A stretch of 64,000 nt of DNA from JBBROS01 sp965260935 (GCA_965260935.1 OZ253374.1:3596001-3660000); one strand, 5' to 3'; positions 34,972-43,544 are shown, numbered from the stretch's first letter. Translations and numbers: made by a program. Notes: generated by a model not told the origin, from the sequence alone.

Positions 34972-36371
34972 CAGGCGAAATCCCTGACATCCGCCAACCG
35001 CCCGGCAACCGCCGCGGCGGCGGCCATGGCCGGGGAAAGCAGATGGGTCCGCCCGCCCGGCCCTTGCCGCCCCTCGAAGTTGCGGTTGCTCGTACTGGCG
35101 CAGCGTTGGCCGGGCTTCAGCTTGTCGGGGTTCATCCCCAGGCACATGCTGCACCCGGCCTCCCGCCACTCGAACCCCGCATCCAGGAACACCTGGTCCA
35201 ACCCCTCGGCCTCCGCCTGCCGCTTCACCACGCCGGAGCCTGGGACAACCATGGCGCGGACCCCGGACGCCACCCGCCGCCCGCGCGCGACCGAGGCCGC
35301 GGCGCGCATGTCCTCGATGCGCCCGTTTGTGCAACTGCCGATGAACACGGCATCGACCGGGATGTCGGTCATCCGCTGGCCGGGCTGCAGCGCCATGTAG
35401 TCCAGCATCCGCTGCATCTGCGCCCGCGCCGCCATATCCGGCTCCCCGGCAGGATCGGGCACGGCGCCGTTGATCGCCACGACGGCCTCCGGGTTCGTGC
35501 CCCACGTGACCATTGGCTGGATCTCGGCCGCGTCGAGCACGACGACGCGGTCGTGCGTCGCGCCCTCGTCCGAAGGCAGCGTGCGCCAATATTCGATCGC
35601 CCGCTCCAGCGCCTCGCCCTGGGGCGCGAAGGGGCGGCCCCGGATATAGTCGAACGTCACGTCGTCCGGCGCGATCATGCCGGCGCGGGCGCCCGCCTCG
35701 ATGCTCATATTGCAGATCGTCATCCGCCCGGCCATGTCGAGCCCGCGGATCGCCTCGCCCCCGTACTCGATCACGTGGCCCGTGCCGCCGGCCGTGCCGA
35801 TGCGGCCGATGATGGCCAGCATGACATCCTTCGCGGTCACGCCCAGGCCAAGCCGGCCATCGACGCGGACCAGCATGTTCCGGGCCGGCTTCTGCAGCAG
35901 CGTCTGCGTCGCCAGCACGTGCTCCACCTCGCTGGTGCCGATGCCGAACGCCAACGCCCCCAACGCGCCATGCGTGCTGGTATGGCTGTCGCCGCAGACG
36001 ATCGTGAAGCCCGGCAGGCTGATCCCCTGCTCCGGGCCGATGATATGAACGATGCCCTGCCGCACGTCCCGCAACGGAAAGAACGGGACGGCGAACTCCG
36101 CCACGTTGCGCTCAAGCGTTTCCACCTGGATGCGGCTCTGCTCCTCAACGATCGGCTGGCTGCGGTCGCTGGTCGGCACGTTGTGGTCAACCACGGCGAT
36201 CGTCGCATCCGGCCGGCGCACCCGGCGTCCGGCGAGCCGCAAGCCCTCGAACGCCTGCGGGCTCGTCACCTCATGCAGGAGGTGACGGTCGATATAAAGG
36301 ATGCACGTCCCGTCATCGAGCCGGTCAACGACGTGGCTGTCCCAAACCTTGTCGAACAGCGTGTGCGGCAT
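34971..36371 (-). CDS. leuC: 3-isopropylmalate dehydratase large subunit
   Basis: Large, [4Fe-4S]-binding subunit of isopropylmalate isomerase. Cluster cysteines are seen in FIGSCTNGRIEDMRAA and WREAGCSMCLGMNPDKL. Other signatures are DRHLLHEVTSPQAFEGL, VDHNVPTSDR and VCGDSHTSTHGALGALAFGIG. The start MPHTLFDKVWDSHVV at 36371 is standard; upstream codons have no homology. 466 residues. It follows rplS by only 20 bp. Confidence 0.96.
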   Translation of the reverse strand: MPHTLFDKVWDSHVVDRLDDGTCILYIDRHLLHEVTSPQAFEGLRLAGRRVRRPDATIAVVDHNVPTSDRSQPIVEEQSRIQVETLERNVAEFAVPFFPLRDVRQGIVHIIGPEQGISLPGFTIVCGDSHTSTHGALGALAFGIGTSEVEHVLATQTLLQKPARNMLVRVDGRLGLGVTAKDVMLAIIGRIGTAGGTGHVIEYGGEAIRGLDMAGRMTICNMSIEAGARAGMIAPDDVTFDYIRGRPFAPQGEALERAIEYWRTLPSDEGATHDRVVVLDAAEIQPMVTWGTNPEAVVAINGAVPDPAGEPDMAARAQMQRMLDYMALQPGQRMTDIPVDAVFIGSCTNGRIEDMRAAASVARGRRVASGVRAMVVPGSGVVKRQAEAEGLDQVFLDAGFEWREAGCSMCLGMNPDKLKPGQRCASTSNRNFEGRQGPGGRTHLLSPAMAAAAAVAGRLADVRDFA

Positions 36372-36391
36372 TTTGCCTCTCCTCTGGCGTG

Positions 36392-36802
36392 TTACTCGGC
36401 GGCGGTGTCCGACGCCGGGGCGGCATCGGCGCCGGGCGCGATCTCGCGGGCGCGCTCGGCGATGCGGGCGGACTTGCCGCGGCGTCCGCGCAGATAATAC
36501 AGCTTGGCCCGGCGTACGTCGCCCCGGCGCACCACCACGATCTCGGCGATTGTCGGCGCATACAACGGGAACACGCGCTCCACGCCCTCGCCGTAGCTGA
36601 TCTTGCGCACGGTGAAGTTGCTGTTGATCCCCTTGTTCGAGCGCGCGATGCACACGCCCTCGTAGGCCTGGATACGCCGCCGCTCGCCCTCGACCACGCG
36701 CACCATGACCCGCACCGTGTCGCCCGCCTGGAAACGCGGCACCGCCCGCTCCGCGGTGAGCTTCTCGATCTGCTCGGCCTCGAGCGTCTGGATGATGTTC
36801 AT
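36392..36802 (-). CDS. rplS: 50S ribosomal protein L19
   Basis: Ribosomal protein bL19, at the 30S-50S interface. It starts MNIIQTLEAEQIEKL and shows PRFQAGDTVRVMVRVVEGER, RRIQAYEGVCIARSNKGINS, NFTVRKISYGEGVERVFPLY and RRGDVRRAKLYYLRGRRGKS. The 136 residues include an Ala/Asp/Pro-rich C-terminal tail (about 20 residues) beyond the core, common in alphaproteobacteria. It is downstream of trmD in the usual order. Confidence 0.96.
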   Translation of the reverse strand: MNIIQTLEAEQIEKLTAERAVPRFQAGDTVRVMVRVVEGERRRIQAYEGVCIARSNKGINSNFTVRKISYGEGVERVFPLYAPTIAEIVVVRRGDVRRAKLYYLRGRRGKSARIAERAREIAPGADAAPASDTAAE

Positions 36803-36827
36803 CGGTAGGTCCTTTCGATCTGCTGTG

Positions 36828-37541
36828 TTACGGCGCGGCGGCCGGGCTGTCCATGTGCGCGCGCCAAAGATCTGGGCGGCGGATTTGCGTGGCCTGCTCG
36901 GACTGCGCCCGCCGCCAGGCAGCGATCTCCCCATGATGCCCGGACAGCAGCACGGGCGGCACGGCGCGGCCCTGCCATTCGGCGGGACGGGTATAATGCG
37001 GGTACTCCAGCAGCCCGGCGCTGAAGCTCTCCTCCAACGCGCTCTCGGCCGCGCCCATCACCCCGGGCAACAGCCGGACGCAGGCGTCGAGCAGCACCAT
37101 GGCGGGAAGCTCGCCCCCGGACAGCACGTAATCCCCGATGCTGACCTCCTCGATCCCGCGCGCGTCGAGGATGCGCTGATCGACCCCCTCGTAACGCGCG
37201 CAGACCAGGACCAGGCCAGGGCCGGCGGCGAACTGGCGCACGCGGTCCTGCCGCAGCGGCACGCCGCGCGGGGACAGGTAGATGATCGGGCGGGCATCCG
37301 TGTGCCCCAAGGCGGCGCGGTCCAGGGCGGCGTCCAATACGTCCGGGCGCATGACCATCCCCGCGCCGCCGCCGAACGGCGTGTCGTCCACGGTGCGATG
37401 GCGGTCGGTCGCCGCGGCGCGGATGTCCTGGACATCGAGCGACCACCGCCCATGCTCAAGCGCCCGCCCAGCAAGCGATTGTCCGAGCGGCCCGGGGAAC
37501 ATGGCTGGGAACAGGGTGAGGATCGTAGCCCGCCAACTCAC
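36828..37541 (-). CDS. trmD: tRNA (guanine-N1)-methyltransferase
   Basis: Methylates G37 of tRNAs using S-adenosylmethionine. Trefoil-knot motifs are seen in CARYEGVDQRILDARGIEEV and SIGDYVLSGGELPAMVLLDA, with LTLFPAMFPGPLGQSLAGRA at the start and DDTPFGGGAGMVMRPDV. The start is GTG 37541, sharing four bases (GTGA) with the rimM stop. 237 residues, normal length. Confidence 0.95.
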   Translation of the reverse strand: MSWRATILTLFPAMFPGPLGQSLAGRALEHGRWSLDVQDIRAAATDRHRTVDDTPFGGGAGMVMRPDVLDAALDRAALGHTDARPIIYLSPRGVPLRQDRVRQFAAGPGLVLVCARYEGVDQRILDARGIEEVSIGDYVLSGGELPAMVLLDACVRLLPGVMGAAESALEESFSAGLLEYPHYTRPAEWQGRAVPPVLLSGHHGEIAAWRRAQSEQATQIRRPDLWRAHMDSPAAAP

Positions 37542-38047
37542 GGCCGGGCCTCCACCTCGGGCGGAAGCACCACCGTCACCTGCCGGGCGGCGAGGTCGAT
37601 CTCCGGCACGCAGGCCCGGGTGAACGGGACGAGCACCGGAGCGCCCTCCCCCGCGATCTCCAGGCTCGGCCCGGCGCCGTAATCGTGCACCGTGGAGACC
37701 CGGCCGAGCGTCGCCCCGCCCGGCCCGACCGCGCGCAAACCGATCAGGTCCGCAAGGTAGAACTCGTCCGGCTCCGGGGCGGGAAGACGGTCCCGGTCGA
37801 TGTAAAGGCGCGTGTTGGTCAGCGCCGCCGCCGCGTCGCGGTCCGACACGGCCTTGCCGTCCGCCGCCCGCAACTGGGCGATGCCCGCGCCCTTCCACTC
37901 AACCGTCCAGCCCCGCCCGCCCTCGTCGGTGAGCGGGGCGTAGGCCGAGAGGTCGGCCGGCTCGGCGGTGTAGCTGTGCACGCGCACCAGCCCGCGCACG
38001 CCGTGCGGCCGCCCGATCACGCCCAGCAGGATGCGCTCGCTCGGCAA
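37538..38047 (-). CDS. rimM: Ribosome maturation factor RimM
   Basis: 16S rRNA processing and 30S assembly factor that binds S19. It has an N-terminal beta-barrel (ILLGVIGRPHGVRGLVRVHS) and a PRC-barrel C-terminal domain (DEFYLADLIGLRAV, LGRVSTVHDYGAGPSLEI, VPFTRACVPEIDLAARQV). It starts with TTG at 38047, three bases after the rpsP stop; no ATG or GTG lies near. 169 residues, normal for the family. Confidence 0.94.
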   Translation of the reverse strand: MPSERILLGVIGRPHGVRGLVRVHSYTAEPADLSAYAPLTDEGGRGWTVEWKGAGIAQLRAADGKAVSDRDAAAALTNTRLYIDRDRLPAPEPDEFYLADLIGLRAVGPGGATLGRVSTVHDYGAGPSLEIAGEGAPVLVPFTRACVPEIDLAARQVTVVLPPEVEARP

Positions 38048-38050
38048 GGC

Positions 38051-38383
38051 TTAACCGGCGGCGGCCTTGGCCCGTTCCTGCGCCTTCTTCTTCGGCGCGG
38101 ACTGGATCGGCTGCTCGCGCCACGCCGGCATCGGCGCCAGCCCGGCATGGCCGAGGAACCGGGCGACGCGCTCGGTCGGCTGCGCCCCCTGGCTCATCCA
38201 ATGCGTGATGCGCTCGCCCTGCAGGCGGACGCGCTCCCCATGCTCGGCCGGCAGCATCGGGTTGTAGCTGCCGACCTTCTCCAGGAACGCGCCGTCGCGC
38301 GGGCTGCGGCTGTCGGCGATCACGATATGGTAGTACGGGCGCTTCTTGGCGCCGGCGCGGGCAAGGCGGATCTTAAGTGACAT
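38051..38383 (-). CDS. rpsP: 30S ribosomal protein S16
   Basis: Ribosomal protein bS16. It begins MSLKIRLARAGAKKRPYYHI and continues VIADSRSPRDGAFLEKVGSY, NPMLPAEHGERVRLQGERIT, HWMSQGAQPTERVARFL. It has 110 residues with a short Lys/Ala-rich tail. It lies 16 bp after ffh in the same direction. Confidence 0.96.
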   Translation of the reverse strand: MSLKIRLARAGAKKRPYYHIVIADSRSPRDGAFLEKVGSYNPMLPAEHGERVRLQGERITHWMSQGAQPTERVARFLGHAGLAPMPAWREQPIQSAPKKKAQERAKAAAG

Positions 38384-38399
38384 AAAACGTCCTTCTGCT

Positions 38400-39776
38400 T
38401 CAGAATGGTCGGCGTTGTTGCATGGACTTGGGCAGGATCGCGCCCATGCCCTGCCGCATCAGCCCCTTCTGGCCGAGCTTGCCCATGCGCTTCATCATGG
38501 TGGACATGTCGTCGAACTGCTTCAGCAGGCGGTTGACCTCCTGCACCGTCGTCCCCGACCCGGCCGCGATCCGCTTCTTGCGGCTCGCCTTGATCAGGTC
38601 CGGCGTTTTGCGCTCTTTGCCCGTCATCGAGCCGATGATCGCCGCCTGACGCTTCAGCACGGACGTGTCGAGCTTCGCATCGTCGATCTGCGCCTTCATC
38701 TTGCCGATGCCGGGCAGCATCCCGAGGATGCCGGACAGGCTGCCCATCTTGCTGATCTGCTTGAGCTGGTTGGCGTAGTCCTCAAGGTCGAACTTGCCGC
38801 GCATCATCCGGCGCGCGAGCTTCTCGGCCTCCTCCTCGTCGATCGTCTCCCCGGCCTTCTCGACCAGGCCCACGATGTCGCCCATGCCGAGGATGCGCCC
38901 GGCCACGCGCTCCGGGTGGAAGTCCTCCAGCGCGTCGAGCTTCTCGCCCGAGCCGGTCAGCTTGATCGGCGCGCCGGTCACCTGCCGCATCGACAGCGCC
39001 GCCCCTCCCCGCGCGTCGCCATCCATCCGCGTCAGCACGATCCCGGTGACGCCGAGCGCCTCGTTGAAGGCGCGGGCCGTGTTCACCGCGTCCTGGCCCG
39101 TCATGGCGTCCACCACCAGCAGCGTCTCGGCCGGGTGCGTGGCGAAGCGGATCGACTGCACCTCGCTCATCAGCTCCTGGTCGATCGACAGCCGGCCCGC
39201 GGTGTCGAGGATCACGATGTCGTACACCTCGCGCCGCCCGGCCTCCATCGCGCGCTGGGCGATCTGCACGGGTGTCTGGCCGGGAACGATCGGCAGGCTA
39301 TCAACGCCGGCTTGCTGGGCCAGCAACTGCAACTGAAGCTGCGCCGCCGGTCGCTGCGTGTCGAGGCTCGCCAACAACACCCGCTTGCGCTCCCGCTTGG
39401 CCAGGCGCAACGCCAGCTTGCCTGAGGTCGTGGTCTTGCCCGACCCTTGCAGCCCGACCATCAGCACCGGGATCGGCGCGGGCGCGTTCAGGTTGAGCGG
39501 AACCGCGCCCGCCCCGCCCAGAGCCTCCACGAGCTGGTCGTTGACGATCTTGATGACGAGCTGCCCGGGGCTGACGCTCTCCAGCACCTCCGCCTCGAGC
39601 GCGCGGGCGCGCACGGCCTCGATGAAATCCCGCACCACGGGCAACGCCACGTCGGCCTCGAGCATCGCCAAACGGACCTCGCGCAACGCGTCGGCGACAT
39701 CGGCCTCGCTGAGGCGCCCGCGGGCGCGGAGGCGATCGAAAACGCCGGACAGCTTGCCCGAAAGCGTGTCGAACAT
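38400..39776 (-). CDS. ffh: Signal recognition particle protein Ffh
   Basis: SRP54 GTPase that delivers inner-membrane proteins to FtsY. The N domain starts MFDTLSGKLSGVFDRLRARG. The G domain has the P-loop GLQGSGKTTTSGKLALRL, DTQRPAAQLQL, DTAGRLSIDQELM and TRMDGDARGGAALS. The M domain is Met-rich at the end (FDDMSTMMKRMGKLGQKGLM). The start is ATG 39776; a 168-bp open stretch upstream lacks homology. 458 residues. It is the first gene of an apparent nine-gene operon. Confidence 0.96.
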   Translation of the reverse strand: MFDTLSGKLSGVFDRLRARGRLSEADVADALREVRLAMLEADVALPVVRDFIEAVRARALEAEVLESVSPGQLVIKIVNDQLVEALGGAGAVPLNLNAPAPIPVLMVGLQGSGKTTTSGKLALRLAKRERKRVLLASLDTQRPAAQLQLQLLAQQAGVDSLPIVPGQTPVQIAQRAMEAGRREVYDIVILDTAGRLSIDQELMSEVQSIRFATHPAETLLVVDAMTGQDAVNTARAFNEALGVTGIVLTRMDGDARGGAALSMRQVTGAPIKLTGSGEKLDALEDFHPERVAGRILGMGDIVGLVEKAGETIDEEEAEKLARRMMRGKFDLEDYANQLKQISKMGSLSGILGMLPGIGKMKAQIDDAKLDTSVLKRQAAIIGSMTGKERKTPDLIKASRKKRIAAGSGTTVQEVNRLLKQFDDMSTMMKRMGKLGQKGLMRQGMGAILPKSMQQRRPF

Positions 39777-39845
39777 AAGGGACACCCCCGAACGAGTAAG
39801 GCGCCGCTGCGCGAACCCTCGCGGAGCGGCGTTAAGAAGCCGCGT

Positions 39846-39874
39846 TCGATACCCGCTGCGGCGCGGAACGTCAA
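39846..39874 (-). promoter_or_regulatory. Candidate sigma-70 promoter of the ffh operon
   Basis: On the minus strand TTGACG (39874-39869), a 17-bp spacer and TATCGA (39851-39846) form a near-consensus pair, 70 bp upstream of the ffh ATG. A GCGGC/GCCGC hairpin (39823-39840) lies in the leader. The ISAs1 target duplication begins 9 bp upstream of the -35 box, so the core promoter is kept while everything upstream is replaced by transposon sequence. Confidence 0.55.
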
Positions 39875-39915
39875 TTGCCAGTCGAGGTCGTCCAGGGCAA
39901 TCGCTTGAAGTGCGG

Positions 39916-41055
39916 TCACGCTGATTGGCGGAGCAAAGCTTCAAGATAGGCGGTATCCCAAGCGGCTGATTTCCGACTGACCTTAAGGCTGTGTTTGTCC
40001 TTCGGCCCGCGCAGCAGGTTCATCGCCATGTGCCGGACCATGGCCATGTTCTGCGGCCCGGCACCGGATCGCAGGCGGTTGAGGTCCTCATGGAACACGA
40101 CATCGAGCACCCAATGCAGGCGGTTCTCGACATGCCAGTGGCACCGCACGGCGTGTGCGAACAGCTTTGCATCGAGCGGCAAGGACGACAGGTAGTAGCG
40201 CCGTTCGGAGCTGGTGCTGGCGTTGCGTTCGACCTCGGCCTCGACGACGGCGATGGCCCGCAGGCCCGGGAACCGCGGCTCACCCGGGAACCGGCGGGCG
40301 GTAGTGAGCCAGTCCACGTCGTGGCTGACCCAATGGCGGCGGACCTCGATGCGGCCGTGGTCGCCGTCGGTCGTCTCGAACCGGCTGTGGACCTTGCCCG
40401 CGGGATCATCGAGGTAGCGCCTGATCTCGTCATGCAGGCTGGACTGGTTGCCCTTGAGCGCCAGCAGGTAGTCGCCGCCGCGGTCGAGGACGGCCTGGGC
40501 GATCTTGGTTTGCGTGCCCATGGCGTCGATGGTGACAAGCGCCCCGGTCAGCGCCAGGCGTTCAAGCAGAAGCGGGATGGCGGTGATCTCGTTGGACTTG
40601 GCCTCGCACGCCTGTTGGCCGAGCACGAGGCGCTGGCTGCTGGCCCATGCTGACACCATGTGGAGTGGCCCGCGATCCTTGGCACGGTCGTGGGTGCGGC
40701 GTGAGGTCTTGCCGTCGATGGCGACGATTTCGGGTGCAGTGGACGGGGCCGGGGCCGGGTCGCGGAGAGTTTCGACCCAGGCGGTGAAGCACTCGGCAAA
40801 GAGCGCGCCGTCGAGAGCGTTGATGACGTCGTTGAGGGTGTCGTGGCTGGGCACACCAGCCTTGAACGGCAGCAGGCGGCGCAGGAACTCCTGATGCGTC
40901 TGGCCCCAGCGCCTGATTTCAACGAAGTCTTCCGCGCCGGCCAGCGTGGCGCAGAGCACGACCAGCAGAACCTCGGGCAACGGAAACAGCACCTTCCAGG
41001 ACTGACGCGGATCCTCCAGCACCGCGAAGTGGTCGATCAGCGATGGGCCGGGCAT
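39916..41055 (-). CDS. ISAs1-family transposase
   Basis: DDE transposase of 379 residues, full length and uninterrupted. Signatures are LIDHFAVLEDPRQSWKVLFP, LPEVLLVVLCATLAGAEDFV, VIALDGK-like EIVAIDGKTSRRTHDRA, EITAIPLLLERLALTGALVT, IDAMGTQTKIAQAVLDRGGD, YLLALKGNQSSLH, and the C-terminal VRCHWHVENRLHWVLDVVFH, EDLNRLRSGAGPQNMAMVRH. It is oriented the same way as the ffh operon downstream, so read-through into ffh is possible. Confidence 0.95.
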   Translation of the reverse strand: MPGPSLIDHFAVLEDPRQSWKVLFPLPEVLLVVLCATLAGAEDFVEIRRWGQTHQEFLRRLLPFKAGVPSHDTLNDVINALDGALFAECFTAWVETLRDPAPAPSTAPEIVAIDGKTSRRTHDRAKDRGPLHMVSAWASSQRLVLGQQACEAKSNEITAIPLLLERLALTGALVTIDAMGTQTKIAQAVLDRGGDYLLALKGNQSSLHDEIRRYLDDPAGKVHSRFETTDGDHGRIEVRRHWVSHDVDWLTTARRFPGEPRFPGLRAIAVVEAEVERNASTSSERRYYLSSLPLDAKLFAHAVRCHWHVENRLHWVLDVVFHEDLNRLRSGAGPQNMAMVRHMAMNLLRGPKDKHSLKVSRKSAAWDTAYLEALLRQSA

Positions 41056-41084
41056 CGGGAAACCTCCTCAACGAGAGGTTTCCC
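41056..41084 (-). promoter_or_regulatory. Hairpin covering the ISAs1 transposase ribosome-binding site
   Basis: GGGAAACCTC (41057-41066) and GAGGTTTCCC (41075-41084) form a perfect 10-bp stem with an 8-base loop directly before the transposase ATG (41055). On the mRNA, GGAGG, 7 bases from the ATG, falls at the loop/stem border of the 3' arm, so folding would hide it. This is the type of structure other insertion sequences use to block translation of transcripts entering from outside. Confidence 0.6.
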
Positions 41085-41150
41085 ATGAATCAGACTTCAG
41101 GCCGCGCCGGAATCCCAGTACGGTTCAAGCGATTGCCCTGCGAGGTCGTC

Positions 41151-41515
41151 CGCTCGATACGGCTTTGCGCCTTGCCGGCAGCCATGTCGGCTGGCCGGTA
41201 TGCGCGAGGGCTTGCAGGCGGCGGCGCGCGGAAAGCGGCTCTCACGCCGCTCGCCCGACAGGGCGGCTGGCGTCGGCAGCACGCCAAGGCTGGGCGTGAC
41301 CTCGATCAAACAGAAGCGCCCGGCTGCGATCCGCCTCAAAGGATCTCGGCAAGCCCCGGCAACCACCCGCTGTCATTCCGTAATGTCAGGGCCTTCGCGC
41401 GAAGCCGTCCAACACCTCCTTGCCAAGCCGTTCCGGGCCGCAAAGGCTGGAACCCGCGTCCACCCACGCCATATCGGCCATGCCACCGCGAACCGCAAAG
41501 CGAAAAGGCTCACCG
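41151..41515. other. Non-coding stretch between ISAs1 and the luciferase-like gene
   Basis: No frame shows homology. Before the insertion this was continuous with the ffh upstream region, so it is the original divergent intergenic space between ffh and the LLM oxidoreductase. I see no RNA gene or clear promoter in it. Confidence 0.4.
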
Positions 41516-42547
41516 ATGCGGCTTTCCGTCCTCGACCAATCAACCGTCGTTTCCGGCCGCAGCCCCGGCGAAAGCATCCGCGAAACGCTGCAACTTGCCA
41601 AGCATTGCGAGGCCCTGGGCTACTCCCGCTACTGGCTCGCCGAGCACCACAACAGCGCAAGCATCGCCGGCTCCGCTCCCGAGGTGCTGATGGCAGCGGT
41701 CGCGGCGGCCACCCAGCGTATCCGGGTCGGCAGCGCGGGCATTATGCTGCCGCACTATTCCAGCCTGAAAGTGGCCGAGCAGTTCCGCGTCCTTGAAGCA
41801 ATCGCGCCCGGACGGATCGACATGGGATTGGGCCGTGCGCCGGGCTCGGACGGCCGCACCGCCTTCGCGCTCAACCCGGCGGCCGACACCGCAGCCGACC
41901 ACTTCCCGGCCCAGGTCCGCGACCTGCTGAACTGGGTCCGGGGCGAGGCGCTGGCCGACGGCCACCCGTTCCGGGACATCGTCGCCCAGCCCGCGGGCGC
42001 CTCAGCGCCCGAATCCTGGATCTTGGGCAGCAGCGATTACGGCGCCCAGGTCGCCGCCTATTTCGGCCTGCCCTACTGCTTCGCCCATTTCATCACCGAC
42101 GGTCGCGGCGCGGCCCAGGCGCTCGATGTCTACCGCGCGCAATTCCGCCCGAGCGCGCTTCATCCGAAGCCTTACGCAACCGTCGCCGTATGGGCCATGA
42201 CGGCGGAAACGGATACGGCGGTCGAGGCCCAGTATCGGAGCCGGGCATTGTGGCGGCTCTGGCGGGACCGCGGCGTGTTCGAGCCGCTGCCCAGTCCGGA
42301 GGAGGCCGCTGCCTACGAGTATAGCCCTGCCGAGCAGGCAAGGGTCGAAGCTGGCCGCACGCGGGCGCTCGTTGGCTCGCCGGCCACCGTCGCTGACATG
42401 CTGCGTGGCCTCGCAAGCAAGCTGCGGATCGACGAGATCGCGGTGTTGACCGCGCTGCACGACGCCGAGGCGCGGCGTCGCAGCTACGCGCTTCTAGCGG
42501 AAGCGGTCGGGATAACGCCGGGCCGGATCGGTTTGGCTGCGGCCTGA
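41516..42547 (+). CDS. LLM class flavin-dependent oxidoreductase
   Basis: Luciferase-like monooxygenase-fold protein of 343 residues, of the YhbW-type MsnO8 group. Typical motifs are LSVLDQSTVVSGRSPGESIR, ALGYSRYWLAEHHNSASIAG, IRVGSAGIMLPHYSSLKVAE, GRIDMGLGRAPGSDGRT and PPESWILGSS-like ESWILGSSDYGAQVAA. It probably uses FMN, but the substrate is unknown. The start is ATG 41516, where homology begins. Its 3' end overlaps the next, convergent gene by 54 bp. Confidence 0.9.
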   Translation: MRLSVLDQSTVVSGRSPGESIRETLQLAKHCEALGYSRYWLAEHHNSASIAGSAPEVLMAAVAAATQRIRVGSAGIMLPHYSSLKVAEQFRVLEAIAPGRIDMGLGRAPGSDGRTAFALNPAADTAADHFPAQVRDLLNWVRGEALADGHPFRDIVAQPAGASAPESWILGSSDYGAQVAAYFGLPYCFAHFITDGRGAAQALDVYRAQFRPSALHPKPYATVAVWAMTAETDTAVEAQYRSRALWRLWRDRGVFEPLPSPEEAAAYEYSPAEQARVEAGRTRALVGSPATVADMLRGLASKLRIDEIAVLTALHDAEARRRSYALLAEAVGITPGRIGLAAA

Positions 42548-42784
42548 CCGCCACCGCCGGAAGCGCATCATGCCCCAGGCGACTGCGGCTGCGATGATGA
42601 CGACCGGCAGGATCAGCGACACGAACCAAAGGGCAAGAGCCGCGATCGCGAGGCAAGCTCCCAGTACCGCCACGACGGCGGCGCTTACCATGACCTTCGT
42701 CGTGAACGGCGTCTGCGGTGGACGCCGCTCGCTGCCGAACGTGCCATCGGGGAGCATGTCGATCGTGGGCGGCATACGTGTCAT
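42494..42784 (-). CDS. Small two-helix membrane protein, hypothetical
   Basis: A 96-residue protein from ATG 42784 (MTRMPPTIDMLPDGTFGSER). A polar N-terminal part is followed by two adjacent membrane helices (about 32-74: KVMVSAAVVAVLGACLAIAA and LWFVSLILPVVIIAAAVAWG) and a basic C-terminus (MMRFRRWRSGRSQTDPARRY). I recognise no family. The gene overlaps the LLM gene end on the other strand. Confidence 0.55.
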   Translation of the reverse strand: MTRMPPTIDMLPDGTFGSERRPPQTPFTTKVMVSAAVVAVLGACLAIAALALWFVSLILPVVIIAAAVAWGMMRFRRWRSGRSQTDPARRYPDRFR

Positions 42785-42884
42785 GGGATGAACGTGGCCC
42801 GGGATGATTGCTCCTTCAAGCCCATTGATCCGGCGGCAGCAATCGGAGTTTGATGGGCGAAGCGTTGGTGGGAAACGGACACCG

Positions 42885-43370
42885 ATGAAGCAAGCAAGAA
42901 GCAAAACGCAAAAGCCCCGGCCCCGACGGACGCCCGCGATCCTGCTGGTCCTGTTATTCTCGGCCCCAGCCGTTGCTGAGACCCATCATGTGACGATCCG
43001 CAACGGCGCCGACGAGACGATCCGGTCCGTGGCAATGGCCACGGCCGGGTCTGGCCGGGTTGGGGCGAACCGCCTGTCCTCGCGGCGTCTGCCGCCGGGC
43101 GCCGTCGCGCGCATCGCATACAGCCAAGGCTGCATGGCCGACATCCAGATCGGTTACGCGAGCGGGAAAATCGAGAACCACCCCGGCGTCGAAGTCTGCT
43201 CGGACCCGCGCATCACAACCGGCAACGGCGTCGCCATGAGGCCAAGCAATCCCATCGCGGCCAAAGCCGGGCCGGCCGCCCCGGAACCGGCCTTCGCCAA
43301 ACCGCCGCTGCCGTCCGTCCCTCCCTGGACCGGAAAAAGCATCACCAAACGGTTCGGCGGCATGGACTGA
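42885..43370 (+). CDS. Secreted protein, hypothetical
   Basis: A 161-residue exported protein. It has a basic N-terminus, a hydrophobic signal (RTPAILLVLLFSAPAVAE) and a mature part with HHVTIRNGADETIRSVAMAT, a GCMADIQIGYASGK segment and a conserved-looking VCSDPRITTG. Two Cys in the mature domain could pair. The tail is Pro/Ala-rich. No family is recognised with confidence; the NGADETI-x-S-V pattern is reminiscent of small periplasmic beta-sandwich proteins. Confidence 0.65.
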   Translation: MKQARSKTQKPRPRRTPAILLVLLFSAPAVAETHHVTIRNGADETIRSVAMATAGSGRVGANRLSSRRLPPGAVARIAYSQGCMADIQIGYASGKIENHPGVEVCSDPRITTGNGVAMRPSNPIAAKAGPAAPEPAFAKPPLPSVPPWTGKSITKRFGGMD

Positions 43371-43544
43371 CTGTTCAACCGTCGGGAAACGGGCGCCGGT
43401 GGCGTCCTCGCCCTGCCGCGAGACGTTTCCAACCGGCCCTCGCTTAACGTCAAGCCCGCCCCCGGCCGGAACGGCGCGGCCCGGTTGCCGTCCCGGCTCG
43501 GGCGCAGGCCGTCGCCTGCGCGCAACCCGGTTTCCGCGGCAGCG

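Larger units (their letters stand above)
39893..41140 (-). mobile_element. Complete ISAs1-family insertion sequence
   Basis: A 1248-bp element with perfect 17-bp inverted repeats CAGGGCAATCGCTTGAA (39893-39909 and, inverted, 41124-41140). It is flanked by a perfect 10-bp direct repeat CGAGGTCGTC (39883-39892 and 41141-41150). Intact repeats, an intact target duplication and an intact transposase all point to a recent insertion. Confidence 0.95.
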
